Below the pieces are notes generated by a model. That model was given only the letters and a program-made list of their open reading frames with translations. It was not told where the DNA came from and did no database searches. Made by a program: the position numbers and the translations under genes. From positions 9,376,582 through 9,440,581 of the forward strand of contig OZ004583.1 in assembly GCA_963924555.1 (NCBI GenBank): a DNA stretch of 64,000 nucleotides, written 5' to 3'. This stretch comes from Crambe crambe (lineage: Eukaryota; Porifera; Demospongiae; Poecilosclerida; Crambeidae). Positions 1-10,492 of this stretch are shown here, piece by piece; the stretch's first letter is position 1; each line of letters starts with the position of its first letter.

Positions 1-3000
1 CCTGCGCTACACCTTCTTCCTTATCTTCCAACTTCCGCTTCCCATACTCAATCTGTGCACATGAATCACGTCGTGGAACCAGGAATGGGAATGGAATTGT
101 ACATTACCTGTTGAATTAATTGTTCTTTCTCCAATTGGAGCCCAGCAGTTCTCTCAGTGCTGAGGGCATATTTGAGCTCTATATCTTTAAGTTGCCCTTC
201 CTTTGCTTGCATGGCTTTCTCCATCAATGACATGCGTTCCTCTGCTTGCTTCAAACTCTGTTCTATGGTGGAGAGTTGGTGTGCTCGTTCTGAGGCCAGT
301 GTCTCAAAGGACTTGAGGTTAGCCTCTGTCACATGCAGCTTTGAATCCAGTGCTTCCAGGCGACTAGACTGTTGCTGAGCAGTCTCCCTAGTTTTTGGTA
401 GTGGTCATGAATCAGCATTTAAAAATGTAATACAATGGAGTAGTTTGAAAATTGGGTAAAGGGTTACTTACTGTGAGCTCTTGAGTTCATATCCCTTCAA
501 GGAATTCTCTCTAGTGCTCTGTTCCAGTTGCTGATTCAGCAATTTCTCTTTCTCATTGGCCTTGGCAAGCATCTGAATTAAGCAAAGGAAATGAGAAAGT
601 TGTTAGTTTTATCACAGCCGATTATTTCTGACCTTTTTATTGTGTTCGAGTTCAGAGTGTAACCTTGCCAACTCTGTGTTAGCTGCAGACTTTTCATCGG
701 CCTCCCTGTCCAGGGCAGTGCTCAACATGTGAGCCTTCTCCTGGAGCTCCTTCAAGTTTCTCTGGAATACTTGTTGAGAGTCACTAAAGCTAGCTTCAAT
801 CACTGCTGTATTGTCCTTGGTCTCCTGCAGTTGTGTCCTCAGCTGATCTATTTCTGCCTCCAACTGAGACTCACATTCTTCTCCTATTATATAGGAGCAA
901 TTAAAAAGGTGCAAAAATCAGACCAAAGGTGTGAATTTGGAGGCAAAAGTATGCATTGTACCTTTCTGTTTGAGAATGGAGCAATCGTGCTTCAGTTTGG
1001 AATTCTCCAGCAATATAGAGTGAAGCTTTTCTTCAGCCTTAGCTCTGGCAACATCGGCTGCCCCTAACTTGTTCTGTAGCTCTTCCTGATATCCCTGGGT
1101 CTTCTCTGACTCTGATTGCAAACTATGGAAAACGCGAACCTGGGAGGAAATTACAAGACAGTGAGATTACACTCTTTACATAGAGTGACCGGGTTTCCCC
1201 CCACCTGTTCTTGATAAATGCCTTCTTGAATAGCCCTTGCCTCTGTCTCAGCTTGAATCTGATGTTTGAGTCTTTCAGCCGTCTCTTCCAATTGCTTCTG
1301 GGCCAGTTGAAGAGTGCGTGTGCTGACTTCAAGTTCCCTGACTCTGAGTTCGGCCGCTTGTCTGCCCTCCATCTCACCATTCAATTTCCCCTCCAGTTTC
1401 TCCATTTGCTCCCTCAATTGTACCGTGATCAACTCATTGATTCTCTGTCCTTCACGAGCCTGGTCTAGACTGCATTTCAGTTCTCTATTCTCCAATTCCA
1501 GTTGCATGTTCTGCTGCTCCATTCTTGATGATTGGAGAGAAAAATTTGTTGCTGCTGCTGGTGAAGAACGTTGATTCTGAAAGGACTCATTCCTGGAATT
1601 AATTAAATATAATTCCTAATGGTAACTATGTATTGTGTTGCATTGTGTGATAACTGTACTTGAGAAAAGGGGTCTGCACTGGATAGCTGTACCTGTCATC
1701 ATCAATGTCGGTCTTGCTGGTGGATGGGGTAGGGGGGAGGGCGGTTCTGGTTCCTTCGAGGTAGTGTGACTTGTATTTAGTGTGGGAAGGGAGGAAAGTA
1801 GAGCAGGAGGAGATGGTGGCCATGATAGACACACTACTCTTGCTGCACAAGGAACTTTGTGAGTCAGAAAAGTTGTCCTGGTCATCAACATCATAACTGC
1901 TATTGCCTACAGCCATTGATCCATCTTGAGTCTGTGCAAACAAAAGACTTGAAGGGTTGGATTCTTTCTTCACTTTTGGAAGATGCAGCTTCTGCAAAAA
2001 TGAAGTTTGAGGTGAAGTATGATGTGAAGTATGTGATGTGAAGTATGAATACCTGTTGAAGATTCGAGGGGGGACTTCCCTTTTCTCCTACCATCACTTG
2101 CCTAATAACACAACGATAAACCACATAAAAATATCAATGTTACAGTAAATCACCTTTTTTCTTCCTCATCACTTTCACTCTCTGAGTCAAAGTCGGAATA
2201 ATCATGTCCATCAATTTTAAGTGGTGGATTGGTACTACATGGAGCTTCTTGGCCAGTTGTCTTGTCCTGTGGGTCACTATTTGAATTTGATCTTAAACGC
2301 AGTGTGTCCTGGGACACTGGATCTGATACATCCTGAGCTATGGGATTGAGTACATCAGATTCTTTGGACTCAGAGTTTGGCATATCTTTAACCATAACAG
2401 GGTTAAGCAGGTTCGGGGACATTGGGTTTAGACTGTCCTGGGACACAAGGTTCAGAATGCCTGGAGATACGGGGCTTAGGATGCCAGGGGACACAGGGCT
2501 TAGAACGCCAGGGGACACAGGATTCAGAACATCACGTGACACAGGGTTTAGCTGGCCTTGAGACACCAAATCCTGAGAGAGAGGGTTGTGCATGAGGAGG
2601 GAGACAGGTTTATGGAGGACCTGAGACACAGGGCTTAGTGGTTTCTGTATCACAGGAGGTTTCTCAACTTCCTCCTGCTTGATGACGGGCTTGTGCTGAT
2701 GTGGTGGGTGCAGACCTCCAGCTCCAGATGAACCATTGTGGAAATTAGGATCTATTTTCTCCGACTCCAATAATAAAGATTCCTTGTTAATTATTGGTTC
2801 AATGGAAGGGGCAGACGAACCCCTCTCTTTTATAGCACCACCAGATGCAGAACTAGGGATGTAACCTCCCTCTGAGAGCAAGTCTGAAATATCGCTGTCG
2901 AAATCTGATAAATTCTCCTCCTCCTCGTCAGTCAACACAGGCAGTGGAAAGGTCTCCTTTACTTCTTTCTTTTGTTCCTCCTGGATTGTTTCTTTCTTGT

Positions 3001-4662
3001 TGTGGTGTTGGAGGGAGAGGGGGTGGAGGGTGCGAGGGCTGGAACTAGCTTCAGCAGGAGGCAACTGGGCAGGTTCAGAGTAGTCCTCCCCAAGGGATAC
3101 CACTTCTGATAGAGATCTCTCACCAGCAATGTCCCTGACATGTTCTTCTTCCTCCACTACCTCCTCCTCCTCCTCCTCCTCCTCTTTGTTGTCATGGAAA
3201 ATGGGACGACTAAGCCCAGCTAACAGAGACACTCCAGCAATAGTAGAGGGAGGCTAACAGAGCATAATAATATGATTACATACTGCTATATGATGCCTAC
3301 ACATTAACTACCTTAGGGAAGTCTTCAGTGTCTGAAGTGGCCCAAGAATTATCCTCCATGGGAGATGGTTCCCGCCTGAAAAATCACATGCAGTCACATG
3401 TTAGTTATATGTTAGTCACATGCAGCAGCCACATAGGTGATCAATACTTACATGCTAGGTGTATTCTCACTGTGAGCGGGGGAATGAGGGTAGCCCAAGG
3501 CAGGTCCTCCATCCAAAGATGCAGCTCCTGCCCCTCCCACTCCATAGGAAGCATGGATGAGGGCAGGGTCGATTAGGGACCCTTTCTGAGAGGTGTGGGC
3601 CATCTGTTTCCCAGCAAATGATTGTTGATGCTGCTCTACAATACGAGCACAACTGGATAGAGAGGGGGAGAGGAGGGGAGGGGAGGGGAGGGGAGGGGAG
3701 TGACATGCCATTGTACATGGTTGTGATAATATTATGATTTACTCATGGTTGTTCCTAGTGATGGCATAGTCGATGGCCTTGAAGGAGGTGTGGTCCTTGA
3801 GGGAGGGGTTTGCATGGTTGTCACATAGGAGCTGGATAATCCCAATACGTCCATCAGAGCAAGCCATCATCAAACACGTCCTAAAATAAAATTAAAAGAG
3901 ACATTAATTCTAATCTTCAAGGCACTTCTCTTATGTACATGCACTTACTTTCCAGAACCATCTTGACAGTTGATGTCTGCCCCATCTTTGATGAGGCTGG
4001 ACACAAACTCTTGATGTCCATTGGCAGTAGCAATGTGCAGGGCTGTCCACCCATCCTGAATAGAATGATAAAGGTAGGAGTTCCTCAATTATTAGTTTTG
4101 ATTAGGGAGCAACTGAAGCAGAAGATTACAGAGTCTCCTTCCGCCATTATATCTTAAGGCTTACCTTGTCAATGGCATCAATATTTACACCTCTCTCCAG
4201 GAGGAGGGCAGCAGCTGAGTAGTCAGCCATGTGAGCAGCTGTGTGCAGTGGTTGGTTCCCATTCTTATCCGCTAGGTTGGGATTTCCCCCGCAGTCCAAC
4301 AGGTGTTTCAGGGGGGCACTATTCCCACTCTCAATAACCTACGTACGTAAACACAGTCAATTAGCACTCTATGTCACCCTCTGGCACTCTATGTCACCCT
4401 CCGGCCAACAGATCTCAAGTTACCACACCATAGTTTAGAAAACAATTAAAGATCACATTGATCTTTGCAACCACATGAGGGTCCTCTATCATCCCATATT
4501 TATGTACCCTGTGCATGGGTGTGGCACCCTCTGCATCAGTGACATTGGTGTCAGCTTTACAAGTAGCACACAGGTAGATGATGATGTCATTCAAACCCTT
4601 GGCACAGGCATAGTGAAGAGCAGTCCTAGAGAGAGAGAGAGGGAGAGAGAGAGAGAGAGGGA

Positions 4663-4732
<70 letters not shown>

Positions 4733-5504
4733 TACTGATACTGAAGGAGAGGAAAGTTACCTTTTGTTTGTATCATGTGCATTGAGAAGTCCTTTGTTGA
4801 TATGCCTTGTAATGGACTTGACCTTAGCAAGGTCCTCTTTCCAGACAGCTTGGTGCAGCTTGGGAAGATCCTTCAACTTACTCACTACATAAACACTCTT
4901 TCCGTCTACCGTACCATATACCATCATATTCATAATGACTCCACTAACACATTGGTTCAATAACGTACCTCTATTAGATGTGATACTGGCCTGGCTCCCT
5001 AGACTGGCACTTTCCCCCTGGTAGGCAGCTCCCTTGACCTTGCTCCCTTTGTTCACTCGCAGCTTGGGCAAGCGTAGAGGCATATCTCTGTAGTCGACCA
5101 GTGGAAAAGATTCACTGCAGGGAGTGAGAGAGACTAATACATGTCACAATATAAAAACAAGCTTTTAATGTTAGCAGACTGATATAGTCTCTTATTTACC
5201 AAACAAGTTGGTAATCTGATGTTTCCCCAGATTTTGTATTCAATAGCAACCCTCCAGGTTTCCTCAGTGAGTGTGAATCAGACAGAGGGCAAGTCAATAT
5301 ACTGTGTTCACTTGACTTAGGCAACAAGACTTGCTCGCTCGATTTCTTCAATAAATTATCGCCAGTAGATAGTATTCCGCCAGACGACTTGAGCAATGGA
5401 GCTGTTTTATCCCCCGAGTTGAGAACACCAGTTGTGAAACTCAAGGTCTTCTTGTGTTCCCTATACTTCCTGCATTTCATGACATAAGCATTATTCTCCA
5501 TCAT
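1..5504 (-). CDS. ANKRD26: ANKRD26-like ankyrin/coiled-coil protein (3' part outside window)
   Basis: The gene runs leftwards and is cut by the window edge. From the start: a polar N terminus (5504-5196), the exon at about 5083-4760 with LPKLHQAVWKEDLAKVKSI, which resembles the ANKRD26/POTE entry into the ankyrin domain, then about five ankyrin repeats in separate exons (e.g. RTALHYACAKG near 4620, NQPLHTAAHMADY near 4260, DGWTALHIATANGH near 4050). An acidic, Ser/Pro-rich linker follows (3232-2150, with a Glu run and an 8-residue tandem repeat), then long heptad-rich coiled coil from 1580 to 1. Vertebrate ANKRD26 acts at centriole distal appendages; that role here is inferred from family only. 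The order ankyrin, disordered linker, long coiled coil fits the family. Orthology versus another ankyrin/coiled-coil paralogue is not proved because the C-terminal end is missing. Confidence 0.78.
2390..2570 (-). repeat. 24-bp tandem coding repeat in the ANKRD26-like linker
   Basis: On the minus strand this codes for a run of 8-residue units of the type L-N/S-P-V-S-P-G-V/I, with degenerate copies on both sides (about 2290-2650). Middle copies are nearly identical at DNA level, which suggests recent slippage or unequal exchange. The reading frame stays open throughout. Confidence 0.85.
3663..3702 (+). repeat. G-rich GGGGA tandem repeat, potential G-quadruplex
   Basis: Plus strand shows about six consecutive GGGGA/GGGGAG units. 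It lies in an intron of the ANKRD26-like gene just before the acceptor of the exon that starts CARIVEQHQQ, so on the sense strand it acts as the CCCCT pyrimidine tract. Four or more G4 runs with one-base loops could fold into a quadruplex on the antisense DNA strand. Confidence 0.8.
4625..4728. repeat. (GA)n microsatellite
   Basis: About 100 bases of nearly pure GA dinucleotide with a few GGG interruptions, in an intron between two ankyrin exons of the leftward gene. On the sense strand it is a long CT tract next to the acceptor of the exon beginning RTALHYACAKG. Confidence 0.95.
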
Positions 5505-5872
5505 TGCCCTATTCCTATTCTACCAATTCTGATGTTAATAATAGGATCTATGTGTTAGTTATTATCATTAGGTTTGTCCCAGTGTGTCCTGCCGTTGCTA
5601 AGAGTAATGAACGCTGTAACTAGGCAGCAAGAAGTGGATATAAAAATTCAAAAGATAAAGCGTGACTCACCCGGCCTGAGACTCGATGTATCAGCTACAC
5701 CATAGATCCAGCATGAATCTAGCTAGTTGCATAATGTACAGTTCAAAAGCTTTTAGGGCCGCGTGCAATATATTGCACTTGAAAAAAATGTAAACACAAA
5801 GAGAGGGGCGTGACGGCAAAGAATTGTTTTCTAAATAATGCGCACCAAGATTGCCAGTTTCCTGGCAGGAAA
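5505..5872. promoter_or_regulatory. Divergent intergenic region with X-box-like site
   Basis: This gap separates the start codons of the leftward ANKRD26-like gene and the rightward gene at 5873, so it should hold both promoters. At 5594-5608 GTTGCT-AAG-AGTAAT resembles the RFX X-box found upstream of ciliary genes, with one mismatch in the second half site. No TATA box stands out. The X-box reading is tentative. Confidence 0.45.
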
Positions 5873-7147
5873 ATGGGGCAGAGGTGTTGTGGCCGACTGA
5901 TGGTTCAATACCGGAGGAGAAGAAGACAATTCAGACACAAAGCCTTTGAATTTGCTCCAAAACGTTCTTGGTATTAATAGATAAGGCCTAGTTAGTCTTA
6001 TGTTGTTTTTTTTTGAGAGTATGTCTGTGTGTACACCTGTAGGAAATACAAAGATGCCAGTTTTCTGAACGAGATGGATGAGATTCCTGAAGGAACTGTA
6101 CCAGGGCCTGCTAGTACCACAGAGATGAACCCTGTTGGAATAAACTCTGATGACCTTGACAGTGAAGAGGAGATTGACACAGGAGAAATCAGGAGGTATG
6201 TTACTACTGTGTTTGTAGTACTGGTATTGATTGATAATTGCAGGAGTGGAGCATTAGTATTTGGGGAGCGGGATTCTGATGATGGCAGTGACGTGGAAGA
6301 AGGGTTTGTGACCACACCCATTCATGCACCAGGCTCCACCCACCAGTACCAGGTTGTATTGGAGGAACAGGAGACTAGAGACAGAAGTTGTTCAAATTCT
6401 TCCCTGCAAATTGGTAGATTTGAGGTATGTGTATCATAATGTAACCAATCATTGAGTTATTTTTGACAGTCCTCAAAATTAATTTTGAGGACTGTCAAAA
6501 ATAACAAAAGGTTGTGTACATGGTGTAGCAAACTCGTTGCTTTGAACCACATGATTAGATTATGGAAAACAAGAGCCCCCAGATTACTAATTTGCATTAT
6601 CTAATTTGATTGTAAAAGCAAAAAAGGGAATATCTCAAAATGGTTCACTATAAGTGTGTGACGTTGAGAGAGACTGCTGGGTTTATAATGCTTCTTTTAA
6701 TCAAACGTGCTTAGAATTGATTTGTGAAGACTGGCAATACAGATATGGGTCCAGGGATTCAGGTCATGGTAATAAGTGTATACTTCATTTATCCATTCTT
6801 GTAGAGTTGCTCAGTGGTGGTGTTAGCTCCATTAATGAAGTATGTGTGAGGTCCATTGTGGAGGCCATATAGCCACCTATTCAGTTATAAATGCCTTGTT
6901 TTAATGGAATAGAGGAAGGCAGGCAGGCAGGCCAGCTTGAATCATGTCATGGCATGAGAGTTATTTTGTGTTAAGATGCATTGCTAATCCTTCTATATGA
7001 TACGTGTTGCTGCTTGACACACACACTGTGCAGGTGATGGATGTCGGAGAAGAAGAACAACAGTTCACAGTGTCCAACAGCTCCCATGAAACCTCCAAAC
7101 TCATCAACCATACCCATGTCATGTCACACCCACGCCCTGTCACTTGA
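5873..7147 (+). CDS. Small acidic protein with predicted myristoylated/palmitoylated N terminus
   Basis: Four exons join in frame: 5873-5970, 6043-6195, 6244-6424, 7034-7147, giving 181 residues. I do not recognise the family. It begins MGQRCCGRLM, with Gly2 and Cys5-Cys6 placed as in dually acylated (myristate plus palmitate) proteins, followed by a basic RRRRRQ stretch that would favour the inner membrane leaflet. The middle is strongly acidic (DDLDSEEEIDTGEI, DSDDGSDVEEGF). Near the end is GRFEVMD across the last splice; RFEV fits the RFxV/I motif that docks on OSR1/SPAK-type kinases, but a four-residue match can arise by chance. The start is chosen because it is the first ATG of the only open first exon, and all splice phases agree. 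The gene is tail-to-tail with POC1. Confidence 0.72.
6456..6505. repeat. Perfect 50-bp palindrome
   Basis: Two 25-base arms, 6456-6480 and 6481-6505, are exact reverse complements with no spacer (centre AAAATT|AATTTT). It lies in intron 3 of the small acylated-protein gene, 32 bases after the donor. It is not flanked by an obvious target-site duplication. Confidence 0.98.
6506..7033 (+). other. Rest of intron 3, no gene seen
   Basis: AT-rich intron sequence between the palindrome and the last exon of the gene at 5873. A short AGGC repeat occurs near 6913-6933. No conserved coding stretch is visible on either strand. Confidence 0.7.
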
Positions 7148-7349
7148 CCACCATCATAATAGTGTACCTAGCTAGTAGCCAGATGTCACCAAGACTCCAA
7201 TACAATATTGTTTTTTATGTCATGATAAATTGTTATTGCATGTGAAGATAAAAATATTAGGTGGTCAGAGGTGTGCATTATTTGGGGATACTTGTTTTGG
7301 GGTTTATCAACTGCTTTTAGTGACTTGGGCTTTTCTTGTACCTATGCAT

Positions 7350-9698
7350 TCAGTCGTTGGGTTGGATCTGAAGTGTGATTCGTTGCTGCTGGTCAAGACA
7401 CTCCTTGAGTTTGTTCTCGGTCATTGTTAGTCTCTCCTCCAATATCGACACGGTCTGTGGAGGGGGGGGCAAGCATATGGTAGAGATAGTACACCATTGA
7501 AGGGCACAAGTCCCTTACCCCAAGGAGATTCTTACTGTACCTGTGTGAGTATGTCAAGTTGTCCTACAATGTGTTCTAGTGTGGCTGCCAGTTGTGGAGA
7601 CATTGTCATCTCTTCCAGTGGTGCTGTTTGACTAGTGGGTGGGGCTGATCCATTAGTGGCATGGGCGGGGGAGGCCTGATGTTGGGTCAGATCTGTGTAG
7701 TTAGGACTAGATCTATGAAAGAGGCGTGGTCCAACATTCACCACATTAGGAGGTGGAGTGACACGATCAACTGGGCTCTGTTTCACATTGAGGTGGTGGG
7801 TGGGGTCCTGCTTCTTGGTCATGTGACTGAATGGAGGGGGGTTATGGGTGTGAGGAGGAGCTGTTTCTAGTGTACGTCTTTTGGCTCCTAACTTTCCCTC
7901 ATGATCGATACTGTCAAAATTAGTTTTCCATACCAACACCTGCAGATTTTACCATCTAGATTCAGCATGAGTTGGGAAAGGGACGGATCCTTACCTGTTC
8001 ATCAGCTCCAACTGAAGCAAAGAAGTCTCCAGAGGGAGAGAAAGCCACACCCATGGGTGGAGCTTTGTGCCCATGGAGTGTATAGAAAGGTCGTCCTTCA
8101 AGTAGGTCAAATATCTACAGGCAAAAAACAGTCTGTACTTCTAGGAGAGTATAATAATTTCAAGGAATGTACCTTGAGGGTGTTGTCACTGGCAGCTGAG
8201 AGGAGGTAATTTCCAGAGGGGTGGAAGACTACACTGTTGACCACTCCATTGTGAGCTGTGTAGTGCTGCAGCAGCTTGTTCACACGAATATCCCATACCT
8301 ACATAGCATCTACCTCTGAAATAGCTTTTACTAGACAAAAGTTAGTCTAGGCATCACACTGACTAAATTTTTCAATAGTAGTTACAAATGTGAATTTAAG
8401 TATTCAGTATGATGCCTAGATTCACTTTTGAGTGCTAAAATCTAAATCAGACACAAAATTTTATTAGCTGATAAACAGAATTTCTTTTTTGTGACTTGTG
8501 ACTGATTTTGGTTTTAACACTCGAAAGTGAATCTAATTCACATTTGTGTGTTATTGGTCTTATAAAAGCTTCTTTTTTTTTTGAGATTTCCAAAGTCTAT
8601 AGACCAATTTAGCTTTTTTAAAAGTCATGCTTTCCTATCACATTAGCTATGTGCACAACAACAATAGCGACAATGATAACAAGAACAAATTTAAATAGCC
8701 TTGCATGGAGTGCTGACCTTGACCACATGATCAGTAGTGCCTGCTGCAATGCAGTTGCCATCAGGATGAAAGGCCACACTATTAACTGACCTGTACGAAA
8801 ATAATCAGTGACCATGCCCCATAATGCCACACCCCATACCCAGTGTGCTCATGGAAAGTTTGTATGCACTGTTTGCTGTATCTATCCCAAAGACGTGTGG
8901 TCTTGTCATCACTGCCAGATACCACCAGCCGACCGTCAGGACTGAAGCGAGCACTGCGCACCCAGTTACTGTGTCCTGTCAGAGTGAACTGGTACTTCTG
9001 TCGATGCACTGTCCACAACTGCAGTGACACACAGTCATTACATAATCACACACCCACATACATACATACTTTGAGAGTTTTATCATCAGATGAAGTGAGG
9101 AGAGATTGCCCATCGCTTGAAAAATCCACTGACCTGACAGAGGCAGTGTGGGCTTTGAACACAGTGGACTCTCCTTTACTGTACACACAGTACGATACAG
9201 GGAAAGTGCCAAAGGAGGACGGAGGGGGGAATAAGGTCTGTTATTAGCAAGGAGAGAGGACAAGGTGGTTTGCTAAAGTCACTCACACAGAAGGAATCCA
9301 CAGTCGTACTGTCCTATCTCTTGAACCCGATGCTACCAAATGTCCAGAAGGAGAATAAGCCACAGATAAAATGGCATCCTATAGAAATATAGTTGTCTAA
9401 TACATTTTTTCCTGCTCAATGTAACCATGTTACCTTGTGTCCAATGAATCTGTAAGCTCGAGACTGTGGTTTAAAATGCCATATCATGAGGCAGGCATCC
9501 ATAGCACCAGTGGCCAGCTGCTTCATGTTGGGATTGAATGATACTGATGTTACTGTGTCTCTGTGGCCTTTGAAATGCCTCTCTAATGCTGGGTCTTCCT
9601 GGATAAAGAAAAAAGAACAGAATGGTATTCTATTAAGTGCGCACCAAATGCCTAGTTTTAGTTCTTAATATTCCTGCCACACTCACTGTAGTCGCCAT
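7350..9698 (-). CDS. POC1: POC1 centriolar WD40 protein
   Basis: The start is the ATG at 9698 ([19 protein letters not shown]). Seven WD40 repeats follow over roughly residues 10-300; recognisable blades include [40 protein letters not shown] with DDKTTRLWD, and [21 protein letters not shown] Pro/Thr-rich linker (about 7940-7630) leads to the diagnostic POC1 C-terminal coiled coil, [13 protein letters not shown] then [20 protein letters not shown], split by a short intron, and a stop at 7350-7352. POC1 proteins bind the centriole inner scaffold and stabilise centrioles and basal bodies. Vertebrates have two paralogues (A and B); this single gene cannot be assigned to either by eye. About nine introns, one enlarged by a fold-back element. 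It is divergent from POLR2K. Confidence 0.95.
8347..8620. repeat. Fold-back (MITE-like) element in POC1 intron
   Basis: Nested imperfect inverted repeats. GATTCACTTTTGAGTG at 8419 pairs with CACTCGAAAGTGAATC ending at 8533, with pairing continuing inwards over about 40 bases. ACAAATGTGAATT occurs outside both arms in opposite orientation. An inner pair CTAGGCATCA (8347) and TGATGCCTAG (8410-8419) sits in the left arm, and ATTGGTCT (about 8552) pairs with AGACCAAT (about 8600). The element fills most of an otherwise large intron. No transposase is present. A related copy is near 48648-48775. Confidence 0.6.
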
Positions 9699-9864
9699 TG
9701 TTGAAGAATTGGTTAGTGAGAAGACATTACATGCAGCAACAAAGCTGAAAAGCACGTTTTGAACTTGGAGCCAAGAACGAAACTCCGCCTTTAGAGTTCA
9801 AAGTGCACATTAACGTTTGGAATGGAAGTTGTATAGAAGTTGGTTCCGAATTACTCCATGAAGA
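9699..9864. promoter_or_regulatory. Bidirectional promoter region POC1 / POLR2K
   Basis: Only 166 bases separate the two divergent start codons, so both promoters must overlap here or lie in the 5' leaders. No TATA box or clear named site is visible. Confidence 0.6.
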
Positions 9865-10159
9865 ATGGCAGACCTTGGTACTCCAGCAGCGGGCTCAGCC
9901 ACTCCAAATCCTGCAGCTGGCGGTACAAGCACCTCAGGAAAACAGCCAATGGTTTATATATGTGGAGGTAATGAGTTTGTGTAGGTATACAGTAGCTCTA
10001 TTGTGTGTGTGTGTGTATATCCTAATTCATACAGAATGCCACAGTGAAAATGAAATCCGACCCCGTGACCCTATTCGCTGTCGAGATTGCGGTTACAGAA
10101 TTATGTATAAGAAGAGAACGAAAAGAAGTATCCTATTTAATGCACACCTTACAGAATAG
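9865..10159 (+). CDS. POLR2K: RNA polymerases I, II and III subunit RPABC4
   Basis: Two exons, 9865-9967 and 10035-10159, give 75 residues. The conserved core has the zinc ribbon CGEC...CRDC and the run [20 protein letters not shown] followed by [10 protein letters not shown], which aligns with the human end TKRLVVFDAR. RPABC4 is the small zinc-binding subunit shared by all three nuclear polymerases. The family is usually near 58-70 residues; here the N terminus before VYICG carries about 28 residues rich in Gly, Ala, Pro and Thr, and the C terminus adds LTE. The ATG at 9865 is the only in-frame start in the exon upstream of the ribbon besides a Met just before VYICG, so a shorter form starting there is possible. 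Confidence 0.95.
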
Positions 10160-10492
10160 TAATTATACCAGGTTTTAATGATTATTCCTTAATTTATCAC
10201 CATCAGTCATTGTATTCGATGGGAGATAGTCTCACGTCACTGCATAATAATTAATGTACTTTGTACCCCCATCTGATCTATCCTCCCTGATCTGATCATA
10301 TCATCAGTAAAGTTTATAATTATCAAATCAAAAAAAGATTTTGTATGGGGTTGCATTCTCAAGCATGGAAAAAAAAAAAAAGAAGGATGAATTCTGAATT
10401 GGAGCGTGTCCTTTAGTGTATGCTAAGTACAGCAGCTGTAAGTGCCTAACAATACTTTGGAGTTAAAGATGAAACACACCAGGTATATTGTG
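10160..10492. other. 3' flanks of POLR2K and the PH docking gene
   Basis: AT-rich convergent 3' region with an A run at 10371-10382. No canonical AATAAA was picked out for either gene and no further gene is visible. Confidence 0.6.

Noticed and set aside
4475..4738. Plus-strand Arg-Glu repeat frame
   Set aside because: It is translation of the intronic GA microsatellite and overlaps an ankyrin exon on the other strand.
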